DNA of 64,000 bases, taken from the NCBI GenBank assembly GCA_023458035.1, contig JAEXAX010000024.1, forward strand, positions 79,292 through 143,291, read 5' to 3'. Position 1 is the first letter of the stretch. Each line of letters opens with the position of its first letter. A program made the position numbers and the translations under genes. Positions 36,229-45,339 of this stretch are shown here, one piece after another. Origin of the DNA: Bacillota bacterium. Lineage in GTDB: Bacteria; Bacillota; Clostridia; Lachnospirales; Lachnospiraceae. Under the pieces are notes generated by a model. The model saw only the letters and a list, made by a program, of their open reading frames with translations, did not search any database and had not been told where the DNA came from.

Positions 36229-36302
36229 CGGGGTGTGGCGTAGTTTGGTAGCGCGCATGGATGGGGTCCATGAGGTCGCAAGTTCAAATCTTGTCACCCC
36301 GA
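36229..36302 (+). tRNA. tRNA-Pro (anticodon GGG)
   Basis: A 74-nt cloverleaf. The acceptor stem CGGGGTG pairs with CACCCCG; the anticodon stem CATGG/CCATG holds loop ATGGGGT with anticodon GGG; the T loop is TTCAAAT. CCA is not encoded. A T run follows immediately as a terminator. Its last 9 nt overlap the end of lspA on the opposite strand. Confidence 0.93.
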
Positions 36303-36755
36303 TTTTTTTGCGCTCACCCTTCCCAATAATGTCAAAAATCCGCCCAGAAGGATGAAAAGATCGGCCGCATTAAAGATAATTTTCCCAAGCATTCCTTTGC
36401 CTTTAGGCAGACGCAGAAAATCCGTCACCGCTCCCTTTTTCAGTCGGTCATAGAAATTTCCAAGTCCTCCGCCCAACATCAACGCCAATCCTGCTTTGGA
36501 CAGTTTTTCTCGCCTCCGATCCGTTCCGGCATATAATCCGAACACCGCCGCCATACCCAGGACGGATAACCTTTTGACTGTTCCCGGCTCATCCCGGCCG
36601 GCTCCCAGGGCCAGTCCGTCATTTTCATGATGCTCTATGGCTATCTTTCCCTGCAGAAACGACTGATCCTCCCAGTATCCCAATTCCACCTGCTGCTTCG
36701 TCACTCGATCAATCAGAAATGTGGCCAGCACCAATAGCGGCAGCTTTCGTTTCAT
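36294..36755 (-). CDS. lspA: Signal peptidase II (lipoprotein signal peptidase)
   Basis: A 153-residue membrane protein with four hydrophobic segments. The two catalytic aspartates are in GNFYDRL (Asp103) and FNAADLF (Asp132), and NDGLALG is the conserved N-terminal motif. It cuts prolipoproteins ahead of the lipidated cysteine. It is on the short, divergent side. Its stop codon (36294-36296) lies inside the tRNA-Pro gene on the opposite strand. It is 3 nt downstream of clpX. Confidence 0.88.
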   Translation of the reverse strand: MKRKLPLLVLATFLIDRVTKQQVELGYWEDQSFLQGKIAIEHHENDGLALGAGRDEPGTVKRLSVLGMAAVFGLYAGTDRRREKLSKAGLALMLGGGLGNFYDRLKKGAVTDFLRLPKGKGMLGKIIFNAADLFILLGGFLTLLGRVSAKKSG

Positions 36756-36758
36756 ATT

Positions 36759-38159
36759 CTACTCCATTCCCCGCCATTTGATCAGCGGACTACCGTTTCC
36801 GGTAATATAATCCTTTGTAATGGTCACTTGACCGATGCGGTCATCCTTTGGGATCTCGTACATGATATCCAACATCAATTCTTCCAGAATTGCCCGCAGA
36901 GCTCTGGCGCCGGTATCCTTTTCCAATGCCCGCCGGGCAATTTCCCTCAGGGCATCCTCTTCAAAACGCAGTTCCACCTCGTCGAAGGCAAACAAGCTTT
37001 CGTACTGCTTCAGGATCGCATTTTTCGGCTCCTTTAAGATGGCCACCAGGGCATCCTCCCGAAGCTTTTCCAGCACAAATACCACCGGTAGACGACCGAT
37101 AAACTCCGGTATCATACCAAATCTCCGCAGGTCCTCACCGGTCACTTTAGACAACAGATTATCCTCACCATCAAAACGATCCTTCAATTCAGCTAAAAAC
37201 CCCATGGAAGATGTTTTGGTCAATCGTTCCTTGATAACTTCCTCCAGTCCGGGGAAGGCTCCGCCGACGATAAACAGGATATTTGATGTATCTACTGTCG
37301 CCATCGGCACCATGGCATTTTTACTGCCCGCTCCGACCGGTACCTCGATCTTGCTTCCCTCCAACAGCTTTAATAAGCCCTGCTGCACCGCCTCACCGCT
37401 GACATCCCGCTGGTGAGCGTTCTGTTTTTTCGCGATTTTGTCAATCTCATCAATAAAGATGATCCCCTGTTCTGCCTTATCTACATCATTATCGGCCGAC
37501 AGCAGCAGCTTACTGACAACACTCTCGATATCATCTCCGATATAGCCGGCCTCTGTCAAAGCGGTGGCATCTGTGATGGCCAGCGGTACATCCAGGATCT
37601 TTGCCAGCATCTTGACCATATAAGTCTTACCGCTGCCGGTCGGACCAATCATCAGCATATTTGATTTTTCGATCTCCACTTGATCGGCCGAACTTCGAAT
37701 CCGTTTATAGTGATTATAAACCCCGACAGCCAGCACTTTTTTCGCATAGTTCTGCCCGATTACGTATTGGTCCAGCGCTTCTTTTAATTTATGCGGCGGC
37801 AATAAGGGCTTTACAGCTTCCTCCTTTTTTTCCGTCGGTTTTGCTGCCCGCTTCTTGATCTGTTGACGCTTGGGCAGAAGTGCCTCCGGATCCGGCAAAT
37901 CCATCAGTCCGCTGAATCCGGCAAACTGTGACAGCTTTGACATGTCCATGGGTGTTTTCTGCATCATATCAAAGGTCCGTTGCATACAATCCGGACAAAT
38001 GTGGATATCACCCTGTAAGCGAATCTGCTTTCCGGTAACTGATTCGGGACGTTTACAGGAAAAGCAAATATGCTCATATTCCTGATCCGTCTCTTCGGTT
38101 TTCTTCTCGGTTTCCTTTATATCCGTCTGCTCATCTATCGTCTGCTTTGTATCGTCCAT
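36759..38159 (-). CDS. clpX: ATP-dependent Clp protease subunit ClpX
   Basis: A 466-residue AAA+ unfoldase. The N-terminal zinc motif is CFSCKRP...CPDC (Cys32, 35, 55, 58), Walker A IGPTGSGKT (about 172-179), Walker B IIFIDEIDKIAK, and a C-terminal sensor-2 region with RALEKDTGARALR. A charged 30-residue extension precedes the zinc domain, longer than usual. It starts at ATG 38159 after AAGGAG; a GTG two codons earlier is inside that site. clpP is not adjacent. Confidence 0.95.
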   Translation of the reverse strand: MDDTKQTIDEQTDIKETEKKTEETDQEYEHICFSCKRPESVTGKQIRLQGDIHICPDCMQRTFDMMQKTPMDMSKLSQFAGFSGLMDLPDPEALLPKRQQIKKRAAKPTEKKEEAVKPLLPPHKLKEALDQYVIGQNYAKKVLAVGVYNHYKRIRSSADQVEIEKSNMLMIGPTGSGKTYMVKMLAKILDVPLAITDATALTEAGYIGDDIESVVSKLLLSADNDVDKAEQGIIFIDEIDKIAKKQNAHQRDVSGEAVQQGLLKLLEGSKIEVPVGAGSKNAMVPMATVDTSNILFIVGGAFPGLEEVIKERLTKTSSMGFLAELKDRFDGEDNLLSKVTGEDLRRFGMIPEFIGRLPVVFVLEKLREDALVAILKEPKNAILKQYESLFAFDEVELRFEEDALREIARRALEKDTGARALRAILEELMLDIMYEIPKDDRIGQVTITKDYITGNGSPLIKWRGME

Positions 38160-38192
38160 ATTCACTCCTTACACTTCATCTGTATCTCTTTT

Positions 38193-38221
38193 ATTATAGC
38201 CTATTGCAGCAAACGTGAAAA
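38193..38221 (-). promoter_or_regulatory. Promoter for clpX-lspA
   Basis: Minus-strand -35 TTTTCA (38216-38221), 17-nt spacer, -10 TATAAT (38193-38198), 33 nt before the ATG. Confidence 0.55.
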
Positions 38222-38255
38222 GGATGAATTTCCCTGACCGGTCATCCATCCTTTT
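38218..38255 (-). terminator. Possible terminator after the HtrA gene
   Basis: AAAAGGATG/CATCCTTTT arms around 20 nt. The T tract is short; it overlaps the clpX -35 box. Confidence 0.45.
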
Positions 38256-38306
38256 ACTTGCTCACCTGTTCATTTATGCATTGCTTTTCCTTCGGCGGCA
38301 GCGACC

Positions 38307-39893
38307 TTATTCAACTCCCGCCTTATCCTTTGTGGTCAGGGAAACCTCAACCTCCTGCTCGGCATAGCCATTGTCACTGCGCTTTTGGATCTTCATTTTC
38401 ACCTTATCGCCGACCTTATAATAGGCCAGCTCATTCTTTAATTCAGTCATGGAAGAGATTTTTGCATCTCCAATTTTTACAATGATATCGCCCTCTTCCA
38501 ATCCGGCTTTATCAGCCGCTGCACTCTGCTGAATTCTGGTGATGTAAATACCGGCCGGAATCTTATACATTGACTGAGCATCCGCGCTCACGCCAATGCC
38601 GGTGATCCCCAGGTAGCCCCTGTCGGCTACATCTACCTTTGTACGGGTCTCACGATTCATCAGCTCCTGCAGAATCGGCATTGCCTGGTCGATCGGAATC
38701 GCATATCCCATGCCTTCCACCAGCTCGCTTCTAACCTTGACGGTATTGATACCGATCACCTCGCCGTTCATATTCATCAATGCTCCGCCGCTGTTGCCCG
38801 GATTAATGGCCGCATCTGTCTGAATCCACTGTTTTTGCTCTGAGTTTTCCGTTCCGTTACTCCTCTGACTGTTTTTTTCGCCAAAGGACATCGTGCGGAA
38901 TGCACTGATAATGCCGGTCGTTACCGACTGTCCATAACCAAGTGCGTTTCCGATAGCCACTACCTGCTCACCGACCTTTGATTTTAAACTGGAACCCAGA
39001 CTGGCAATCTTAATGGCGGCCAGTGTTTCTTCATCCATACCGCTCTTGGCAACGGCAATCACCGCCAGATCCATGTCCTCGTCGCCGCCCTTCAGCTCAG
39101 CCTTGGCGGTTTTTTCATTGATAAATCTAACTTCCAGCTGCTTACTGTCCGAAATTACATGATAGTTGGTCGCGATCAGCAGCTCCTTATCGTTCTCGCC
39201 TACAATGATGCCGGTGCCGTTTGATACCGCCTCCCGTTGAACTGCACCGATCAGCGTCTGTTGCTCTACAGTCGCCTTGTTGCTGATGGAAACCAGGGAA
39301 GCCATAGCTGACTGAGAAACAGCCACTACTGCTGACTTCTGGGTAGATGCGGTATCTGAGCTCTCTCCATGAGACAAAGCCGTTCCCGAAGCGACGCTCG
39401 GCAGACTGACAGATGCCTTACCTGACTTTACCGGCAGCAGGTATGAGGCCGCCTGATTAACTCCGACCATAGTGCCGCCGGCCAATAGTCCAAACAAACA
39501 GGCCTTTGCGACAAAACCGGATATCCTGGCTGCCGCCGTTTTTTTCTTGGGTTGCCGCGGCTGCGGCGCTTTACCCTGTCCATGCTTCGTTCCGTTTGGT
39601 TCCACCCGACTTCCAAATGCATAACTGCCATAGGTCGTCTGTCTGTACTGCGGCTGCTCCGAATAGGTTCCATCTATAATAAACGGCTTGGGCGCCCGAT
39701 CGCTCGATGCCTGTGTCCCCTGATAACCGGACTGTTGCTCGGCAGCTCCGGTCTGAGCGAAGCCCCGGGGCTGACCTGTCGGATTTGTCTGCTCCGGTTC
39801 ATGTAACTGCTCGGCAGGATTTGTCTGTCCCGGTTCATGTGGTTGCTGTATATCATTCATTTGATCTAATTCCGGATTCATTCTCTCGTCCAT
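38307..39893 (-). CDS. htrA: HtrA/DegP-like membrane serine protease with PDZ domain
   Basis: A 528-residue protease. A 120-residue cytosolic N-terminus rich in Pro, Gln and Thr (QTNPAEQLHEPEQTNPTGQP repeats) leads to one membrane segment (about 126-153). The trypsin-like domain has the triad His245 (ATNYHVI), Asp275 (MDLAV) and Ser368 (GNSGG). A PDZ domain follows (YLGITGIGVSADAQSM, GLEEGDIIVKIGDAKI). It degrades misfolded proteins at the outer face of the membrane. It stands alone with its own upstream region. Confidence 0.93.
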   Translation of the reverse strand: MDERMNPELDQMNDIQQPHEPGQTNPAEQLHEPEQTNPTGQPRGFAQTGAAEQQSGYQGTQASSDRAPKPFIIDGTYSEQPQYRQTTYGSYAFGSRVEPNGTKHGQGKAPQPRQPKKKTAAARISGFVAKACLFGLLAGGTMVGVNQAASYLLPVKSGKASVSLPSVASGTALSHGESSDTASTQKSAVVAVSQSAMASLVSISNKATVEQQTLIGAVQREAVSNGTGIIVGENDKELLIATNYHVISDSKQLEVRFINEKTAKAELKGGDEDMDLAVIAVAKSGMDEETLAAIKIASLGSSLKSKVGEQVVAIGNALGYGQSVTTGIISAFRTMSFGEKNSQRSNGTENSEQKQWIQTDAAINPGNSGGALMNMNGEVIGINTVKVRSELVEGMGYAIPIDQAMPILQELMNRETRTKVDVADRGYLGITGIGVSADAQSMYKIPAGIYITRIQQSAAADKAGLEEGDIIVKIGDAKISSMTELKNELAYYKVGDKVKMKIQKRSDNGYAEQEVEVSLTTKDKAGVE

Positions 39894-40004
39894 GGTGTTA
39901 CCTCCTTATGTATGAGCTGTATCTATTATTTAAGCTATGCCTATCCTAGCAACGAAATGTGTCTGAAACGTGAATGAAAAGTTAACCATTTTTGAACTTT
40001 TATT

Positions 40005-40045
40005 CAAAAAAACTGCTTTTTTCAGCGTGATTCCGAAAAAAGCAG
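40005..40045 (-). terminator. Intrinsic terminator after the LCP gene
   Basis: CTGCTTTTTTC/GAAAAAAGCAG arms (40013-40045), followed on the minus strand by seven T residues. Confidence 0.88.
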
Positions 40046-40088
40046 TGGCAGTTTATTTATCAATATTCAGGTTGTTTTTCCGCCGGCA

Positions 40089-41627
40089 TCAAGGTGCGGA
40101 CGGAGTTGTTTCTGTTGCCGGAGCAGGCTGCTCAGTATTCGGTGTCGCGCCCCCACTTTGAGGTTTTGTCACCGGCGGCGTAACCTCAGGAGTTGGAGCA
40201 GGTGTTGGAGTTTCCGGTTTATTTGGGGTTTCCGGTTGACTCGGTGTTTCCGGCTGATTTGGTGTCGGCTTCTGCTCTTCCGGCTGAATCGGCACCGGTG
40301 CCGGGGTCGGTTCAACGGTTTCCGGAACCGACGGAGTTTCCGGAACCGACGGGGTTTCCGGAACCGGGCTCGGTGTCGGAACCGGCTCAGGTATGACAGG
40401 TTGAACCGGAGTCGGCTGTACATACACCGGCTGCTGTGGCGCAGCATTACTATTATTTTGTGGGATCAGCCCGGGTGATACGCTGTTTACCTGTTGCGTC
40501 AGCTCATCACTGATACCCTGTAGCGTCGGTGAAACCATATAATTCTTTTCTCCAAACAATTTATCATGCAGCATGGCTACATTGGTTTTCAAATCAACCG
40601 CTACTACAATCGAGGCGCCATAGTAATTGGCATCATTCAGATTATACGGAAAACCACTGGACTCACCGATGGTATAATCCTTGGCCGCTAACGCCAGCTT
40701 CAACATTTCCGGCAGCTTCATATTCGTCATAACCTTCGGCAAAATGGCATCTGCCAAACGATTGATCTTTCCCAGTGAAAGCCCCTTCGTCTTTTCCATG
40801 ACCTTTTGAATGACCAGACGCTGTCTTTCTGTTCGCTTAAAATCACTGTCGATCTCACGGATGCGGGCGTAGGTCGTCGCCTGAACACCATCCAGATGAT
40901 GTACGCCGGCCTTTTCGATATGATTGGCCTTCTTACCGGAAGCTTCCGCTGTTTCATCGATATAATAATTCAACTGAGCGACTTCCGCCTCTGACAGTTC
41001 TATATCGACACCGTCCACTGCATCTACCACATCGGACACGATCGACCAGTTTACAGTCACAAATGATGAAATGTTCAGATCCAGATTTGCATTTAACATG
41101 GCCACAGCCGACTGCGGACCGCCGAAATAATATGACTCTGTCGCCTTACGGAACACTCCGTCCGGATAGTCCGCGCCATAGGCGTCCTTACCCTTAATAT
41201 CCTTGATCAACAAATCACGGTATACCGAAACCAGATTAATACGCTTGGTATCATTATTGATACTGCAGATAATGATGGTATCGGTGTGATTCAAGGCATC
41301 CAGACTATTATCTCTGGCATCCACGCCGAAGATGGCAATGTTTGTATAGCCTTTGAGCACTTCGTTTTGCTCAACTACCTTGTCCACACTATCACTGACA
41401 CTGATTTCCTTTGGTGTCACCTTATCAAACTTTTCCTGTATCTTGTTCAACAACCAGGCGGCCGCGATCACACCTACCAATAAGATGATTCCTAGGGCAA
41501 TCAGCACCTTTCGTTTCCAGCTCATTTTTTTCTTTGGTTCCGGATATCCCTGACCCATTAAATCAAGGGTTTCCAGTTCGTTTCCGATTGTTTGCTTCTT
41601 TAAGTCCTTAGACCGATTGTTTCTCAC
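40089..41627 (-). CDS. LytR-CpsA-Psr (LCP) family cell-wall glycopolymer ligase
   Basis: A 512-residue protein. One membrane segment (about 39-62) precedes the LCP domain (NIAIFGVDARDNSLDALNHTDTI, then VYRDLLI, HLDGVQATTYARIREIDSDFKRTERQR). LCP enzymes attach teichoic acids and other polymers to peptidoglycan outside the cell. The C-terminus from about residue 395 is a Pro/Thr/Glu-rich low-complexity tail with repeated PETPS/VPET units, probably a wall-spanning stalk. It follows glmM, which makes the GlcN-1-phosphate precursor. Confidence 0.93.
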   Translation of the reverse strand: MRNNRSKDLKKQTIGNELETLDLMGQGYPEPKKKMSWKRKVLIALGIILLVGVIAAAWLLNKIQEKFDKVTPKEISVSDSVDKVVEQNEVLKGYTNIAIFGVDARDNSLDALNHTDTIIICSINNDTKRINLVSVYRDLLIKDIKGKDAYGADYPDGVFRKATESYYFGGPQSAVAMLNANLDLNISSFVTVNWSIVSDVVDAVDGVDIELSEAEVAQLNYYIDETAEASGKKANHIEKAGVHHLDGVQATTYARIREIDSDFKRTERQRLVIQKVMEKTKGLSLGKINRLADAILPKVMTNMKLPEMLKLALAAKDYTIGESSGFPYNLNDANYYGASIVVAVDLKTNVAMLHDKLFGEKNYMVSPTLQGISDELTQQVNSVSPGLIPQNNSNAAPQQPVYVQPTPVQPVIPEPVPTPSPVPETPSVPETPSVPETVEPTPAPVPIQPEEQKPTPNQPETPSQPETPNKPETPTPAPTPEVTPPVTKPQSGGATPNTEQPAPATETTPSAP

Positions 41628-41658
41628 TTAAAATTCCTCCCCCGGAAGGCCTTAAAGC

Positions 41659-43008
41659 CTATTTCTCTAGCAGCACGCCGCTCTTACGCATGGTTTCAAT
41701 GACTGCTTCCACCTTGGCCTCGCATATTTGCAATTCCCCGGCTTCTACCATCACTCGAACCAGTGGTTCTGTCCCGCTTTTACGCACCAAAATCCGACCA
41801 TCATCGCCCAGTTCATCCTTTACCTTCTGCACGGCAGCCTGAACTGCCGGATGTCCGATGGCTTCGTCTTTATCTGTCACTCGAACATTCTTTAATACCT
41901 GAGGATAAGTCTTCAAATCCTCATGCAGCTTAGCCAAGGACTGCTTCTTTTCCAGTATGGCTTCCATGATCTTTAAGGATGTCAGGATGCCGTCACCGGT
42001 TGTCGCATATTTACTGAAGATGATATGACCGGATTGCTCTCCGCCCAGCTTGTGATCATTAGCCAGCATATTTTCATACACATATTTATCGCCAACAGCC
42101 GTTTTTTCATAACCGATATCCAGCTTATCGCAAGCCTTATACAAGCCAAGATTTGACATAACCGTGGTCACGATGGTGTTATTTTTAAGCGTTCCTTTTT
42201 CCTTCATGTAACGGCCGCAGATGTATAAAATAGCATCTCCGTCCACCAGTTCACCGTTTTCATCCACCGCCAGGCAGCGATCCGCATCTCCGTCATATGC
42301 AAAGCCGACATCCAGCCGCTTTTCTTTGACAAATTCCTGCAGGTACTCAATATGGGTGGAGCCGGCGGCCAGATTGATGTTCAATCCGTTCGGCTCATGA
42401 TTCATCACATAGGTCTTGGCGCCCAGTGCATCAAATACACTTTTGGCAATGGCGGAGGCACTGCCGTTTGCACAGTCCAGACCAACCCGCATTCCCTTAA
42501 AAGAACGGGTAGCCAATGAGATCAGGAAACCGATATAACGATTTCTGCCGGCACTGTAATCAATGGTGCACCCAATGGCATCTTTTTTTGCCAACGGCAG
42601 ATTGTCTTCTTCCTGATCCAGATACTGCTCGATCAGATCCTCAACCGCCGCTTCCATCTTATGGCCGGAACCATTGATAATCTTGATACCATTGTCATAG
42701 TACGGATTATGACTGGCCGAAATCATGATACCGCAGTCAAAATCCTCTGTTCTGACTACAAAGCTGACACTCGGAGTGGTCGTCACATGCAGCAGATAGG
42801 CGTCTGCGCCCGATGCGGTCAGTCCGGCTGCCAGAGCATACTCAAACATATAGCTGGATCTTCTGGTATCCTTGCCAATGACGATTTTTGCCTTGTGCTC
42901 TTTTCCGAAGTAATGCCCAAGAAAACGCCCCACTTTAAATGCATGATTGACCGTCAGATCGACATTTGCTTCTCCTCGGAAACCGTCAGTACCAAAATAT
43001 TTTCCCAT
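41659..43008 (-). CDS. glmM: Phosphoglucosamine mutase
   Basis: A 449-residue GlmM. The phosphoserine loop is GIMISASHNPYYDNG, the metal loop is FAYDGDADRCLA, and the substrate loop GGEQSGHIIF; the C-terminus has RKSGTEPLVRVMVEA. It converts GlcN-6-P to GlcN-1-P for peptidoglycan. In Bacillus and Lactococcus GlmM binds CdaA and restrains c-di-AMP synthesis, and glmM lies beside cdaA there. Here it is in the same run, three genes further along. Confidence 0.97.
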   Translation of the reverse strand: MGKYFGTDGFRGEANVDLTVNHAFKVGRFLGHYFGKEHKAKIVIGKDTRRSSYMFEYALAAGLTASGADAYLLHVTTTPSVSFVVRTEDFDCGIMISASHNPYYDNGIKIINGSGHKMEAAVEDLIEQYLDQEEDNLPLAKKDAIGCTIDYSAGRNRYIGFLISLATRSFKGMRVGLDCANGSASAIAKSVFDALGAKTYVMNHEPNGLNINLAAGSTHIEYLQEFVKEKRLDVGFAYDGDADRCLAVDENGELVDGDAILYICGRYMKEKGTLKNNTIVTTVMSNLGLYKACDKLDIGYEKTAVGDKYVYENMLANDHKLGGEQSGHIIFSKYATTGDGILTSLKIMEAILEKKQSLAKLHEDLKTYPQVLKNVRVTDKDEAIGHPAVQAAVQKVKDELGDDGRILVRKSGTEPLVRVMVEAGELQICEAKVEAVIETMRKSGVLLEK

Positions 43009-43038
43009 TGATAACCTCCATATATCTCATAATTCAAA

Positions 43039-45069
43039 CTATTCATAATAGCTGCGTGATTTTTGCCAGTCGCCTTTTACCCGATCATAAACGATCGTTC
43101 GATAGTTCTGCAAGACCGGATCCGTTAGCTCCTTAACCCATTCTCCCTCCTGATTCAGACTTCCATGAATTGTCATTGCCGGAAAACGCAGCATGACATC
43201 GTCCTGAAAACGATGGAAGGCATTCATTTCCTCTTCACCATAAACAGCCCGAAGCAAATAAGTACCCAGAAAATTTGAACCGATAACCGGCTTCTCGGGT
43301 ATTCCTGCCTTGTTCAGCGGAAAATTGGCCCAAATCAAAAACGGCACCTGATACTCATCCGTCTTCTTTCGATCCTTTCCCATCATTTCATTCAAAAAGG
43401 CTTCACCAAGACTCGGCTGGTGATCTCCGAACATGACCAGGACAGTCGGTTCATCCTCACTCTTTAATTCCGTAATCAGATTTTCCAGTGCCCGATCAGA
43501 GTGCTGTACCAGATTGAAATAAACATTCGCCCGATCTTCATCCTCTTTCAGGCCATTGATTCTCAGCCCCGTATCAACCGCAGTCAATTCATCCGCCTCG
43601 TAATCACCATGGTTCTGCATGGTCACATCAAAGAAAAAGACCGGTTTATCCTGTTGCCTGAGTATCGGCAACATCTCCTGATAATTTGCCTCATCCGAAA
43701 TCAAGCCGCGCAGCCGATCGCTGTAATCAAACGGTTCGTAAGTGTCCATAAAATACAGACTGTCAAAACCCAGATTGGTCCAGGACGTTTTCCGACTGTA
43801 GCCCGATTCATAATATGGATGCATGGCAATCGTTTCATACCCCCTAGCTTTAAATTCGGTCGCCAGCGAGGGAGCAGGCTCGCTCAGGAATTGTTGGAAC
43901 GGGATCGCCTGTGTCGGCAAATAAGCCAGACTGTTGCCGGTCAAAAACTCATACTCCGTATTGACCGTACCTCCACCGAAGATTGAAACATACATATTCC
44001 CCTTGATTACATTATCACCCTGCAAGGACTGATAAAACGGAGCCAGCGGTTTATTGAAGGTAAGACCGTTAAAGCCATCGTAGTCAGCAAATGACTCATT
44101 CATGATGGCGATGATATTCGGCTGTTTTTTCATGTTCGTCCCGGCAGTTCCACGGCTCTGAACTTTGGTATAGGGTTTCAGTATCTCCTGTACCCGCTCT
44201 GTTGAATAGTCAGACGGCTTTTCGACCCTCTGATTCTGAGCAAACGTCAGGAATGATAACACAAAACCGTGACGTTGGTAATATCCCTTTACATCCCAGT
44301 AATTGATGCCGATATAAAAAGCGGACTTAAAATCATAATTTCGAAAACCTACAAATCCCAAGATACCGCAGAGCAGGCCTGCTGTCAATCCAATGATGTA
44401 TTTCTTTACCGTTACAGCTGTCTTCTTACGCATCCAGGCAGCGCAAAACACCACCCATAGAATACTGCCCATCAACGAAATATAAATAGATATTGGGATC
44501 CGAAAGCGATATTTGTCTGCCACATTCTGCAATGTGCCCAACTGAGCCAGCAGCATCGGCAACAACGGAATATCCCGCATCTCCACCAGAGTATACGAGA
44601 TCATTGAAATCAGGACCCCAAATGTCTGCCCGACCAGAACCGCCGCCCACAGGCGATGCGTCAGACAGGCGACCATAATATACAGCAAATAATACCAGAT
44701 CAGGTTTGCAAAGGTCTCCAAATCAGTGCGTTCCAGCCACTTACCATGAATCGTGATCTCAAGCAGCACATAGCATACAATAGGAGAAAGAATAAATAGA
44801 ATCCATGCAATACTGCTTCTAATCTGTTTGCCCACTTTTTTTTCAGCCAGCCAATGATATATCCGATCTGACAGCAGCCAGACTGACATCACCAGCAATG
44901 TAAAAATCAAACTGACACGAAACGGTGACAAGTCCGTCTTCGACCAGTCCTCTTCGTTTTTGAACAACAGTGTCACTGCAAAGATTCCAGTAAAAAATAA
45001 GGGCACCCAAATTCTATACTCTTTCACTATACTCAGAGTTTTTTTCAGTCGCGGATACATGTCATTCAC
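43039..45069 (-). CDS. LtaS-type lipoteichoic acid synthase (sulfatase fold)
   Basis: A 676-residue membrane enzyme. About six hydrophobic segments (residues 15-250) precede an extracytoplasmic sulfatase domain. NIIAIMNESFADYDGF, FGGGTVNTEYEFLTG (catalytic Thr) and MFGDHQPSLGEAF are the metal and nucleophile motifs. It polymerises glycerolphosphate from phosphatidylglycerol, or modifies surface polymers with it. The start is uncertain: GTG 45069 or ATG 45060, both overlapping the end of the HPr gene, without a strong ribosome site. The overlap suggests translational coupling. Confidence 0.88.
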   Translation of the reverse strand: MNDMYPRLKKTLSIVKEYRIWVPLFFTGIFAVTLLFKNEEDWSKTDLSPFRVSLIFTLLVMSVWLLSDRIYHWLAEKKVGKQIRSSIAWILFILSPIVCYVLLEITIHGKWLERTDLETFANLIWYYLLYIMVACLTHRLWAAVLVGQTFGVLISMISYTLVEMRDIPLLPMLLAQLGTLQNVADKYRFRIPISIYISLMGSILWVVFCAAWMRKKTAVTVKKYIIGLTAGLLCGILGFVGFRNYDFKSAFYIGINYWDVKGYYQRHGFVLSFLTFAQNQRVEKPSDYSTERVQEILKPYTKVQSRGTAGTNMKKQPNIIAIMNESFADYDGFNGLTFNKPLAPFYQSLQGDNVIKGNMYVSIFGGGTVNTEYEFLTGNSLAYLPTQAIPFQQFLSEPAPSLATEFKARGYETIAMHPYYESGYSRKTSWTNLGFDSLYFMDTYEPFDYSDRLRGLISDEANYQEMLPILRQQDKPVFFFDVTMQNHGDYEADELTAVDTGLRINGLKEDEDRANVYFNLVQHSDRALENLITELKSEDEPTVLVMFGDHQPSLGEAFLNEMMGKDRKKTDEYQVPFLIWANFPLNKAGIPEKPVIGSNFLGTYLLRAVYGEEEMNAFHRFQDDVMLRFPAMTIHGSLNQEGEWVKELTDPVLQNYRTIVYDRVKGDWQKSRSYYE

Positions 45070-45325
45070 CCAGTCCTGATTCGATCAAGGTTACGATCGC
45101 TGCCAGCGCCTCTTCTTCATCGACACCATCAGCCACGATCTCGATCTCATCATCCCGTCTGATACATGCTCCCAGAACGCTGAGAACACTCTTAGCATTA
45201 AATGAGCTTTCCCCTTTTTTACAGGTGATCGCGGCAGCATATTTTACTGCTTCATTGCATAATAATCCGGCCGGTCTCAGATGCAAACCGGTTAAATTTC
45301 GTAAAATGACCTTTTTGCTTACCAT
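45062..45325 (-). CDS. ptsH: HPr phosphocarrier protein
   Basis: An 87-residue HPr starting at ATG 45325 after GGAGGG. His15 is in place (TGLHLRPAG) and Ser46 too (NAKSVLSVLG), so it can carry PTS phosphate and be kinase-regulated. It lies between cdaR and the LTA synthase, not beside a PTS enzyme I. It is a paralog of the Glu15 Crh-like protein at 33183-33437. The HLRP in place of the usual HARP is a small deviation. Confidence 0.9.
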   Translation of the reverse strand: MVSKKVILRNLTGLHLRPAGLLCNEAVKYAAAITCKKGESSFNAKSVLSVLGACIRRDDEIEIVADGVDEEEALAAIVTLIESGLGE

Positions 45326-45339
45326 CAAACCCTCCATTC

